Assembly: GCA_022705365.1 (NCBI GenBank)
Contig: JAKJEP010000085.1
Span: 1 to 11,108 of the forward strand
Reading direction: 5' to 3'
Origin: Planctomycetota bacterium
GTDB lineage: Bacteria > Planctomycetota > Phycisphaerae > Sedimentisphaerales > SM23-30
Length of the DNA: 11,108 nt
The stretch's first letter is position 1, and each line of letters opens with the position of its first letter. The notes under the pieces were generated by a model, which saw only the letters and a list, made by a program, of their open reading frames with translations, did no database searches and was not told the origin of the DNA. Below, piece by piece: positions 1 through 6,874 of the stretch. The translations under genes and the position numbers were made by a program.

Positions 1-790
1 CCGGATCAAACAGCGGCGTGCCCTGGCAGGAAACGTCCACCAGCGAGTGATGCGTGACGCCCACATAGTACGCCGTCGCGTGCGTCGGATACCAGATGGG
101 ACAGCCGTTCTTCCGCCAGTCCTTATACGAATCCAGCGTCGGCTCCCCCAGCGTATGCGGATGGCAGTATTCCCCCTCGGCATAGACGATCCGGCCGAAC
201 ACTCCGGCGGCATACAGTTTCTCCATGGCGAAAAGATCGTCATGAAAACACGAGGTCTCGAACATGGCATACACCAGCCCCCGGTTCTTCTTACAGCATT
301 CCAGGAGCCGCTGGGCGTCCTCGATATCACCGTAAAAGACCGGAACCGCCGTCGCCACATGCTTGCCGTGCTCCAGGCACAGGATCGCATGTTTGGCGTG
401 GGAGGGGGCGTCCGTGGCACAAAAGATGGCCTCGATGGAATCGTCCTTGACCATCTCCTCCAGCGACGGGTAGGTCTTGCCGCATTGGGCCTTTTGGGCC
501 ATATCGGCGCAGCGGTCCGGGAACAAATCGCTCACCGCCACCAACTCGACGTTGGGATGATGCTGAAGACCGAACTCCAGGCCGAACTGGCAAAGGCCAT
601 GGCCGACAATGCCCACCCGTACCTTGCGGTCATATTTTTGCTGCCAGGCCTGATCCGGATCGATCTGCGTTTGCGTCTGATCGAAACCCGGAATGGCCTG
701 CTGGGCTTTCGCCTCCGCCGCCGCAAATCCCAATAGTGCCGAGCCAATACCCGTTTTTTTCAGAAAATTACGTCGCGATAGCTTCTTCAT
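1..790 (-). CDS. Tat-exported Gfo/Idh/MocA family oxidoreductase (3' end cut by window)
   Basis: A predicted NAD(P)-dependent sugar or polyol oxidoreductase; 263 N-terminal residues are in the window and the C-terminal part lies beyond base 1. Residues 5-11 (SRRNFLK) form a twin-arginine motif followed by a hydrophobic, Ala-rich stretch to about residue 29, so export of the folded protein by Tat is likely. The Rossmann nucleotide-binding loop is at residues 59-70 (VGIVGHGLCQFG), and the second strand ends at AVSD (85-88). The usual EKP motif, whose Lys is catalytic in many family members, is replaced by AVP at 148-150. The segment WYPTHATAYYVGVT (233-246) fits a subfamily I recall from planctomycetes. 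The ATG start is supported by AAGGAG eight bases upstream. The gene follows the rmuC terminator and may have its own weak promoter: CTGCAA at 838-843 and TATATC at 814-819 on the plus strand, spacing 18. The substrate cannot be told from sequence. Confidence 0.88.
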   Translation of the reverse strand, partial: MKKLSRRNFLKKTGIGSALLGFAAAEAKAQQAIPGFDQTQTQIDPDQAWQQKYDRKVRVGIVGHGLCQFGLEFGLQHHPNVELVAVSDLFPDRCADMAQKAQCGKTYPSLEEMVKDDSIEAIFCATDAPSHAKHAILCLEHGKHVATAVPVFYGDIEDAQRLLECCKKNRGLVYAMFETSCFHDDLFAMEKLYAAGVFGRIVYAEGEYCHPHTLGEPTLDSYKDWRKNGCPIWYPTHATAYYVGVTHHSLVDVSCQGTPLFDP

Positions 791-841
791 ATTTATCTCC
801 TTGATTGTCGCCGTATATCAGCCGGAAACCTTTGCGGCTGC

Positions 842-867
842 AAAACAAAAGGGCGGCGGCCCGCCCT
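842..867 (-). terminator. Rho-independent terminator after rmuC
   Basis: On the minus strand, a perfect 7-bp stem (AGGGCGG / CCGCCCT) with a 4-base loop spans 850-867. It is followed by TTTTGTTTT at 842-849. The hairpin begins three bases after the rmuC stop codon, so it should end the ctp-DUF1080-rmuC transcript and separate it from the oxidoreductase gene downstream. Confidence 0.85.
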
Positions 868-869
868 GG

Positions 870-1979
870 TTATGAATTTTGGGTAGCGCCGGATTGAGCA
901 GGATCGGAATCGAGATTTTGCAGACGCATACTGAAGTGATCCAGCTTTTTACCGGCCTCGTCATACTTGGCCCGGGCGTTGCCCAGATGTTTGCCCACCA
1001 GGGCATAATCGGCCACAAACAGCTCCAGCTCCGAACCCAGGTGGGCCAACTGCTCATAGATCAGCCGGGCGTTGCGCTCGATCTGCAATCCCTTCAGACC
1101 GGCGGCGATGGTCATCAGGTAGCTGTAGAGGGTGTTCGGGGAAACCAGAAACACCTTCCGCTGCCGGGCATAGGAGTTGATATCGACCTCCCCCCCCGCC
1201 GGGGCCACCGTGGTCTCGTAATACACATTTTCCGCCGGGATATACATCAGGGCAAAATCCAGCGTGCCTTCCTCCGGCAGGATGTACTTGTCGGCGATCT
1301 CATCGATGCGGCGGCAGACATCCTTCAAAAATGCCCGGCGGTATTTCGCCCGGACCGATTCCTCGCCGGCCTCCAGCAGGGCCATAAAATTGGGCAAGGG
1401 GAACTTCGCGTCGATGCTGACGCTGCCCTGCCCCAACCGGACCAGGGCATCCACCTTGTTGCCCGTGGTAAAGGTGTATTGCAGTTGATAATGCGGGGCC
1501 GGCAGCACCTCGGCCAGCAGGTTTTCCAGCGACCACTCCCCCAGCCCCCCCCTCAGCTTGGGACTTTGCAAAATATCCTGCAATTTACGGACCTCGCCGC
1601 CCACCTGCAAGATGTTCTGGGTCGCCTGCGAAAGCTGGCCCAACTGGCCCTTGACATCGCCGATGGTCTTGCCCGCCGACTCCAGCCGCTCCGTCATGGC
1701 CTTCTGCACTTCCTGCGTCAGGACCTGGTGCTGATGCAGCCGCTCGTTCAGATTCGCCGTCATCTGCTGAATCGAACCGCTTACCTGCGCGCCGACCTTG
1801 TCCAGCCGTATTTCCTGCTGATCCGACAGGTGATTGATCTGCTGCTGCATAAGCTGCAGGGACGAATCCATCTGCCGGCCCCGTCCCTGCCGCAGCAGAA
1901 GCACCAGCGCTGCCGCCGCCCCGATCAGCAGCAGAACCAGCAGGCCGATAATGACAGGTAAGACTTCCGGCATGATCAT
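870..1979 (-). CDS. rmuC: DNA recombination protein RmuC homolog
   Basis: RmuC is a membrane-anchored protein with a nuclease-like core. In E. coli it limits recombination at inverted repeats, but its biochemistry is not settled. This protein has 369 residues, shorter than the roughly 475 of E. coli RmuC. Residues 8-30 form one N-terminal membrane segment, and residues 40-125 are Gln-rich and look like a long coiled coil. The RmuC domain follows, with recognisable segments KLRGGLGEWSLENLL (141-155), VDALVRL and VSIDAKFPLPNF (176-198), DFALMYIPAENVYYE (241-255) and SPNTLYSYL (280-288). The start is ATG at 1979; the ATG two codons further in is also possible, since the ribosome site is weak (GGGG, about 6 bases away). 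It lies 18 bases after the DUF1080 stop and ends at an intrinsic terminator, so it is probably the last gene of that transcript. Confidence 0.92.
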   Translation of the reverse strand: MIMPEVLPVIIGLLVLLLIGAAAALVLLLRQGRGRQMDSSLQLMQQQINHLSDQQEIRLDKVGAQVSGSIQQMTANLNERLHQHQVLTQEVQKAMTERLESAGKTIGDVKGQLGQLSQATQNILQVGGEVRKLQDILQSPKLRGGLGEWSLENLLAEVLPAPHYQLQYTFTTGNKVDALVRLGQGSVSIDAKFPLPNFMALLEAGEESVRAKYRRAFLKDVCRRIDEIADKYILPEEGTLDFALMYIPAENVYYETTVAPAGGEVDINSYARQRKVFLVSPNTLYSYLMTIAAGLKGLQIERNARLIYEQLAHLGSELELFVADYALVGKHLGNARAKYDEAGKKLDHFSMRLQNLDSDPAQSGATQNS

Positions 1980-1990
1980 CGTACCCCGGC

Positions 1991-2007
1991 GGCGGATTTA
2001 ATCCGCC
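1991..2007 (-). other. Perfect inverted repeat centred on the DUF1080 stop codon
   Basis: The sequence GGCGGAT-TAA-ATCCGCC (minus strand) is a perfect 7-bp stem. Its three-base loop is exactly the TAA stop codon of the DUF1080 gene. No T-tract follows, so it is not a classical terminator. It lies just upstream of the weak rmuC ribosome site and could affect translation of rmuC or protect an mRNA end, but no function is demonstrated. Confidence 0.45.
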
Positions 2008-2765
2008 AGTTCGCGAATCCAAATGTTGCGGAAGCGGGTCGGATTGCCATGATCCTGCAGGGCCAGCGGCAGCTTGTCCGGATGGGCGTGGTAGGCGGCC
2101 TTCGCCTTGTGGGCGGTGGTACCCCAGATTTCCACATGGTCCTGCACCAACACGCCGTTCTGGAAGACCGTGATGGTCGCCGCTTTCAGCAGATTGCCAC
2201 CGTCATCGAACACCGGCCGATGAAAGATCACATCATAGCTTTGCCACTGACCGGGTTTGCGGCTGACATTCACCTGCGGAGGATACTGGCCGTAAATAGA
2301 ACCGGCCTGTCCGTCCGGATAGGTGGGATTTTCATAGGAATCCAGAATCTGAAGTTCATACTGGTTCATGAAAAAGACCCCGCTGTTGCCGCGTTCCTGG
2401 CCATTGCCGACCGCCACTTCCGGCGTGGCCCACTCAATATGCAGTTGGCAACTACCGAAAGACTGTTTGGTGTTGATGGCGCCGGTTTTGGTCACTTCCA
2501 TATAGCCGTTTTCCACCTTCCACTGCGCCGGCTCGCCCTTGCCGTTCACCCAGGCATCCAGATTGCTGCCGCCAAAGAGCACCACGGCATCCGAGGAAGG
2601 CGCACCCGGCTGCTCGCCGGGCGCTACCACCGGCGGCTGGGGCCGGTTCATATCGTGGATCTCCCACTGGGGTCCCGCTTCCGGCTTGGTATCGCTGACG
2701 GCGCAGCTTAACATGGTAAACAGCAATATCATACTCGTCATGGTCAGAATGGCATTCACTTGCAT
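1998..2765 (-). CDS. DUF1080 / 3-keto-disaccharide hydrolase family lipoprotein
   Basis: This protein of 255 residues has an N-terminal signal with a likely lipobox (MLSC, Cys21), so it should be lipid-anchored outside the cytoplasm. After a Pro-rich linker (about 40-58) comes a full DUF1080 domain (61-252). Typical segments are LFGGSNLDAW (63-72), GNSGVFF (126-132), YELQILDSYEN (136-146), GQAGSIYGQYPP (152-163), WQSYDVIFHRPVFD (174-187) and RFRNIWIREL (244-253). The fold is a concanavalin-like beta sandwich, and characterised members hydrolyse 3-keto-glycosides; planctomycetes carry many copies. The start ATG has AAGGAG nine bases upstream. It lies 41 bases after the S41 peptidase gene and 18 before rmuC, so co-transcription is likely. 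The Gfo/Idh/MocA oxidoreductase beyond rmuC could be a functional partner, but this is inference. Family assignment is firm; the substrate is unknown. Confidence 0.9.
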   Translation of the reverse strand: MQVNAILTMTSMILLFTMLSCAVSDTKPEAGPQWEIHDMNRPQPPVVAPGEQPGAPSSDAVVLFGGSNLDAWVNGKGEPAQWKVENGYMEVTKTGAINTKQSFGSCQLHIEWATPEVAVGNGQERGNSGVFFMNQYELQILDSYENPTYPDGQAGSIYGQYPPQVNVSRKPGQWQSYDVIFHRPVFDDGGNLLKAATITVFQNGVLVQDHVEIWGTTAHKAKAAYHAHPDKLPLALQDHGNPTRFRNIWIRELAD

Positions 2766-2787
2766 AAATAAACTCCTTATACTCTTT

Positions 2788-2806
2788 TACCTGTACCTGG
2801 TACCTG
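2788..2806. repeat. Short tandem repeat between ctp and the DUF1080 gene
   Basis: The 41-base spacer contains three copies of ACCTG in the run TACCTG-TACCTG-GTACCTG on the plus strand (CAGGTAC-like units on the minus strand). It lies between the ctp stop and the DUF1080 ribosome site. It may be a chance microrepeat; no known function is claimed. Confidence 0.4.
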
Positions 2807-5053
2807 TTACTTCTGTTTGTTTTTCGATTGCGCCAGGACTTCTTCCAGCGCCGGATTGGCTCCCATTGCCTCCGCCAGCAGGCGGGATTTCAGGCACAGC
2901 AGCGCCATCCGCAACTGCGGATCGACTTTCAAAATCTCCTGGGCAGTATAGACCGTGCGGGCCGCCGCCGTATCCTTGTCCGAGCCGTTCTGATGCAGAA
3001 TCCCGGCATCGCGGCGCAATTTCTCCATCTCGATCATCTGGCTGCCGGTCAGTTCCACCGCCACATCCGGCTCCACGCCGTAATCCTCGCTGTCCTTGTC
3101 CTGCGGATTGCGATGGACCCGCCGGCCGCTGGGCAGATAGTAATAGGCGATGGTAATCTTCATCTGCGCCTGCGTCGGGCGGATCGTCTGAATCGTCTGC
3201 ACGCTGCCCTTGCCGTAGCTGCGGGTTCCCACCACCAACGCCCGCTGGTTGTCTTTCAGGCAGCCCGAGACAATCTCGGAGGCGCTGGCCGAAATCCCGT
3301 TGATCAGCACCACCAGCGGCACCCGCCCGTCCACCAGATTATCCGGCCGGGCCTTATCCTCCCCGGTGATTTCGTTGTTCCGGGACCGGGTGCTCACAAT
3401 CGTGCCGCCGGAGAGGAAACTGTTGGCAATCTCGACGGCGGTGCTGAGAAACCCGCCGCTGTTATTCCGCAAATCCAATACCAGTCCCCGCATGTTTTGC
3501 CCCTGCAGTTGTTGCAGCAGATTCCGGAAGCGGCTGGTTGTCTCATTGGAAAAATTCGTCAGCCGCACATACGCAATCCCCTCCTCCGGGTCCGCAAAAT
3601 ACTGCCATTCCCCCTGTTCATCCCGATACAGGCCTTTAATGGTCTGCACCACAATCCAGTCGCGCGTCAGAGTGAAGTCCCGCGGCTTGTCGAATCCTTC
3701 GCGGTCAATCGTCAGCACCACGTCCGTTCCCGCCTCGCCCGTTATCCGGCGCACCGCGGCCTCCAGGGAAATATTCGCCGTGCTCTTGCCGTTCACCGCG
3801 ACGATCAGATCGTCCGCATCCAGTCCCGCCCGCTGGGCCGGCGAATCCTCCAGCAGCGAATCCACCGCGGGATAATTGTCTTTTTTCTTGATGACGATGC
3901 CGACCCCGGCAAATTCGTTGGTCATGTCTTTTTGAAATTCCGTCACATCGCCGGGCCAGATGACATAGGTATAGCCGTCCAGCGTCGAATACGCCCCTTC
4001 CGTAAACTCCGCCATCAAGACATTCAGGGGCAGTTGCAGGGTATCCCGGTTGATCCCGATCACATAGCCCAGATACTGCAACACCTGAAAATAACCGATT
4101 TGCTCCGGGGCCGCCGCCTTCACCTGGGTGATCAGTTCGTCGATTTTCGCCGCATAGCTTTGTGCGGCGTTAGGATCCCGGATCTTTTCAAACGTCACCC
4201 CCAGCTGCGGTGTTTCCGCAATAATCCGGCAGCACTCCAGGGCCTTTTCCGTCATTTCCTGGAAATTCGGCTCCTCCACATATTTCGCCGCCGTAATGTT
4301 CAGCGCCGTCTGCACGATATCAAAGGAAACTCCTTCCCGCCGCTCCTGCCAGCTCACCGAATCCTGATTCGGGTCCGGCACATACATACTGATCAGAATC
4401 GCCTGGCGTAAAAGCCGCTGAGCGGTCTTCTCGTACTCCTCATTTTTGGGATCGAGAAACAGTAAATACCGGTAAATCCGCCCATAGGTCTCCTGGGGTT
4501 TCCCCTGCTCCTGCCAGCGTTTTGCTATCTCCAGAGCCTTTCGGACAATTTCCTCCTGACGCGCCGGGTCAATCGTCGCGGGCACACCCGTCTTCTTCGC
4601 CAGATCCGCCGACATCGCCAGGTCCGCCAGAGACGTCAGCCAATATCCGTCGATCTTTTCCTGATACCCAGCCTCCACTTTTTCCTTTTCCTGGCTCTGG
4701 AAAGAAATCGACTGACTGGTTTCATACAGCTTCTGCATCCACTGGGATGCCTGGATCGACTCTTCGATTTTGTCCAGATACTCCTTATAGGAACTCTGAT
4801 AAGCTTGTTCCAGCTCGCCATGCAGAAGATCATAACCGGCCCTTATCTTTTGCAGTTCCCGCGCGAAATATCCGGTTGGTCCATCCAGAGATTCATCGGC
4901 TGGCAGGGGTGTCTGGTCAAATTGCCCCAGCGACATCTTACGGGCCGCTTCCCGCATACTCTGCAGATCCGCCGCCTGCTCTGCCGGCAACACCGTCGTC
5001 AATGCAAAAACTACCGCCGACAAAAACCGGAAAAGCAATGGCTTATATTTCAT
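2807..5053 (-). CDS. S41 family C-terminal processing protease with PDZ domain and long N-terminal domain
   Basis: A periplasmic serine protease of the Tsp/CtpA type, 748 residues. A Sec signal peptide is likely (residues 1-27, cleavage after AEQA). Residues 30-340 form a long, charged, largely helical region rich in Gln and Glu, absent from ordinary 400-500 residue CTPs. TLDGYTYVIWP (357-367) matches the conserved segment before the PDZ domain. The PDZ domain is about 381-450 (FAGVGIVI; AGLDADDLIVAVNG), and the S41 core about 491-670. The catalytic serine should be Ser590 in ISASASEIV, with Lys615 in SYGKGSVQ 25 residues later, the spacing seen in known CTPs, and Gln619. LDLRNNSGG is at 527-534, with one residue more or less. 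The ATG start is preceded by AAGGA and a promoter-like sequence. It probably leads the ctp-DUF1080-rmuC transcript. Substrates are unknown. Confidence 0.93.
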   Translation of the reverse strand: MKYKPLLFRFLSAVVFALTTVLPAEQAADLQSMREAARKMSLGQFDQTPLPADESLDGPTGYFARELQKIRAGYDLLHGELEQAYQSSYKEYLDKIEESIQASQWMQKLYETSQSISFQSQEKEKVEAGYQEKIDGYWLTSLADLAMSADLAKKTGVPATIDPARQEEIVRKALEIAKRWQEQGKPQETYGRIYRYLLFLDPKNEEYEKTAQRLLRQAILISMYVPDPNQDSVSWQERREGVSFDIVQTALNITAAKYVEEPNFQEMTEKALECCRIIAETPQLGVTFEKIRDPNAAQSYAAKIDELITQVKAAAPEQIGYFQVLQYLGYVIGINRDTLQLPLNVLMAEFTEGAYSTLDGYTYVIWPGDVTEFQKDMTNEFAGVGIVIKKKDNYPAVDSLLEDSPAQRAGLDADDLIVAVNGKSTANISLEAAVRRITGEAGTDVVLTIDREGFDKPRDFTLTRDWIVVQTIKGLYRDEQGEWQYFADPEEGIAYVRLTNFSNETTSRFRNLLQQLQGQNMRGLVLDLRNNSGGFLSTAVEIANSFLSGGTIVSTRSRNNEITGEDKARPDNLVDGRVPLVVLINGISASASEIVSGCLKDNQRALVVGTRSYGKGSVQTIQTIRPTQAQMKITIAYYYLPSGRRVHRNPQDKDSEDYGVEPDVAVELTGSQMIEMEKLRRDAGILHQNGSDKDTAAARTVYTAQEILKVDPQLRMALLCLKSRLLAEAMGANPALEEVLAQSKNKQK

Positions 5054-5073
5054 AAATCCTTTTGTCCTTGTGG

Positions 5074-5103
5074 ATTATATATCATATCCTATATCATTTT
5101 GAA
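5074..5103 (-). promoter_or_regulatory. Candidate sigma-70-type promoter for the S41 protease gene
   Basis: On the minus strand a perfect -10 box TATAAT (5074-5079) lies 18 bases downstream of TTCAAA (5098-5103), a 4 of 6 match to the -35 consensus. Transcription would begin near 5067, about 14 bases before the start codon. The surrounding AT-rich stretch contrasts with the GC-rich genes. The rest of the 169-base gap (5054-5222) shows no gene and no convincing terminator. Confidence 0.5.
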
Positions 5104-5222
5104 CCGGTATCCACTTGCGGCGTAACCGGTCAATCTCTCTCTGCGATAATCTTAGCCGCTATCCCCGCGAAAGTAAATGACAAAAAAGTGCGGTAAAAAT
5201 CACGACGCAGTGGGCCGCCCAA

Positions 5223-5555
5223 CTATAAAATATCCACCAGCACGCCCGGCGCGCCGGTGAAGGGTTTGCCCCCACTCCGCAGCCAGTCAATCCCATCCTC
5301 CGCCATAATCGCGTATGATTCGCCCGCCACCCCGCTGCTGCTAATCTGGCCTTTCACGTTGATTTTATGAATTCGCGCTGTCCCCTTGCCGTCCTGCCCG
5401 GTCCGCGTGTCATCTCCATCGCCGAAATATTCCCCGTTGGCTTTGATCCCCGCCACGATACTCGTATCCGTCATATCCTTTCCCACCGATACCTGATCTA
5501 TCCAGATTTCCCCCGTATCGGTGTCATCGGCGGTGTTATGCAGCCAATCGGGCCC
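5223..5555 (-). pseudogene. C-terminal part of the LEPR-XLL repeat protein, in the -1 frame
   Basis: This frame carries 110 residues that continue the upstream repeat protein after a one-base shift at the GGGCCC tract (5550-5555). Read through, the join is LILG-PDWLHNTADDTDTGE, followed by IWIDQVSVGKDMTDTSIVAGIKA. It goes on through a Gly/Asp-rich segment (YFGDGDDTRTGQDG) and a last repeat (IHKINVKGQISSSGVAGESYAIMAEDGI), ending VLVDIL. This style of ending (AGIKANG..GDGDD, then I..I.VKG.I) resembles the C-termini I recall from planctomycete beta-helix proteins, so the segment still looks under selection. As a stand-alone gene it could only start at GTG 5486, which has no good ribosome site and gives 87 residues. 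It is better read as the detached tail of the gene before it than as an independent gene. Confidence 0.6.
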
Positions 5556-6670
5556 AGAATCAGGCTGCGGTGCAAATCACCGCCGATCTTCACCTTGTCC
5601 AGACGGCTGAACACCGATAGCATACTGCCCGTCACATCCTCTTTCACCAAGAAACTGCCCAGCGTTTCGCTGACCCGCAGCGTCAGGCCGCTCACTTCCC
5701 GGGCCTGCAATTTGCCCACCCGCTGCCCAATATCAAAAACGCTGCCATTCAAATCGTCGCCGATCAGGCCATTATGCAGATTGGAGGTCCATAGCTTTAT
5801 ATTCAGCAGATCCTCACCTGTTTTAAGCAAACCCAGATCACCGGAAATATTCACAATCGCATCCCCGATATTTTTCTTTACCTGAATCTTCTTCACATCG
5901 CCCCCCGCCTCCAGTGTCATAGATCCATCCTCCCCCACCTGGGCCATGCTGTAGATACTGCCATCCACTTGCAGCAACTGAATATCCCCGCCCGCCCGGA
6001 CCGTGCTGTTGATCATCGACTTCTTAATCAGAATCTGACCGATATCCCCGCCTGCCTCGATGACCGATTGATCCGTCAGCGATTGATTCACCCGCACCCG
6101 GCCCAGGTTCCCGTCGATGGCAAAGGTACTGCTGCTGATAGAAGTACTGGCCGATCCGGTGTCCTTTTTGTTCCCCACCGTCAATTGGCCCAGATCCCCC
6201 GCTATGGTAAAGCTGGCCCCCAGGATCCCGCCCGGTACGGTAATGGAACGGACATCTCCATCCATGACAAAAACCAGACTATCCCCTTCCGCCATCCCGA
6301 TAGACTGGGCGGTAATCCGCCGAACACTGCCGGCTTCCAGCCCTCCCAGATTCCCCTGCACCGCCAGCTTGCCCAGATTCGCCGTGCTGGTAGAAATGCT
6401 GCCGACATCCACCCGCCCGTCACCATGTTCCCCTACCGCCGTTACGGTAATCGTAAGATTACTGGCGGAATTCGTATCCACCAGAATCAGATTGCCGAGA
6501 TCCGCACTGACCAGGCTGCCCTCACCCGTGAGTTTGATCTGATAGCCGTCGCCATCGGCATCGACCCCCGTAGCCAGCGCCGATAGCAGCCGGCGACTCT
6601 CCATTACCTCCAGCACCAATGGATTTTTCTTACTATTCTGATTCTGCATTTGGCTTGGCCTGCTCTTCAC
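5498..6670 (-). CDS. LEPR-XLL motif repeat protein, probable beta-helix surface protein (frameshifted near its C-terminus)
   Basis: 390 residues in this frame; about 482 would result if the frame break at 5549-5555 is bridged. Residues 20-31 (LEVMESRRLLSA) match the LEPR-XLL motif found at the N-terminus of large planctomycete surface or secreted proteins. The rest is a run of irregular 20-25 residue repeats of the type GDIGQILIKKSM, GDIQLLQVDGSI, GDVKKIQVKKNI, GDLGLLKTGEDL. Alternating hydrophobic residues and Gly-Asp turns suggest a right-handed beta-helix. No enzyme motif, membrane segment or sorting signal is visible. The chosen start is GTG at 6670 because AGGAG lies 6 bases upstream. 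ATG 6649 and TTG 6703 are alternatives with poorer ribosome sites. From residue 373 the frame gives an out-of-character tail (PIGCITPPMTPIRGKSG). It has no close operon partner. Function unknown; adhesion or cell-surface structure is a guess. Confidence 0.75.
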   Translation of the reverse strand: MKSRPSQMQNQNSKKNPLVLEVMESRRLLSALATGVDADGDGYQIKLTGEGSLVSADLGNLILVDTNSASNLTITVTAVGEHGDGRVDVGSISTSTANLGKLAVQGNLGGLEAGSVRRITAQSIGMAEGDSLVFVMDGDVRSITVPGGILGASFTIAGDLGQLTVGNKKDTGSASTSISSSTFAIDGNLGRVRVNQSLTDQSVIEAGGDIGQILIKKSMINSTVRAGGDIQLLQVDGSIYSMAQVGEDGSMTLEAGGDVKKIQVKKNIGDAIVNISGDLGLLKTGEDLLNIKLWTSNLHNGLIGDDLNGSVFDIGQRVGKLQAREVSGLTLRVSETLGSFLVKEDVTGSMLSVFSRLDKVKIGGDLHRSLILGPIGCITPPMTPIRGKSG

Positions 6671-6874
6671 CTTCAGCTCCTGCCGCCCCGTATCTGGCCA
6701 CAAGTTATCTTCTTATCTTTGCGCATGGTATCTTCGTTTCGCGGCCGAACGGTCCCTGCCGGCACCGCCAGACGTTCCGATTTATACCTATCGACCAGCC
6801 CCGCCGCTTCCGATTAAATTTTATCCCCCCTCCCGCCTTACCGATACCTGCCCGTCAGACACCCACCCAGCCGG

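Noticed and set aside
47..736. A plus-strand open frame of 229 codons opposite the Gfo/Idh/MocA gene
   Set aside because: The minus strand encodes a continuous Tat signal and Rossmann domain across the same bases.
879..1961. A plus-strand open frame of 360 codons opposite rmuC
   Set aside because: No domain, low-complexity shadow composition, and no ribosome site; rmuC on the other strand is clearly real.
2828..4411. A plus-strand open frame of 527 codons opposite the S41 protease gene
   Set aside because: It is rich in His, Arg and Gln without any recognisable domain, and it lies fully opposite a gene with intact catalytic motifs. Long antisense frames are expected in GC-rich coding DNA.
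5170..5222. A possible terminator after the LEPR-XLL gene, with TTTTTT on the minus strand
   Set aside because: Only 4-bp stems (TGCG/CGCA or GCGG/CCGC) with long loops precede the T-tract, so it is too weak to call.
5485..6850. The 11-mer ACCGATACCTG occurs at 5485-5495 and at 6840-6850, flanking the LEPR-XLL gene in direct orientation
   Set aside because: One copy is inside coding sequence, there are no further matching flanks and no mobile gene, so an attachment-site or target-duplication reading is not supported.
6671..6874. Promoter or terminator signals in the 200-base gap between coaB and the LEPR-XLL gene
   Set aside because: A TATAAA-like box is visible, but without a -35 at the right distance. 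GC-rich palindromes lack T-tracts. Nothing could be called.
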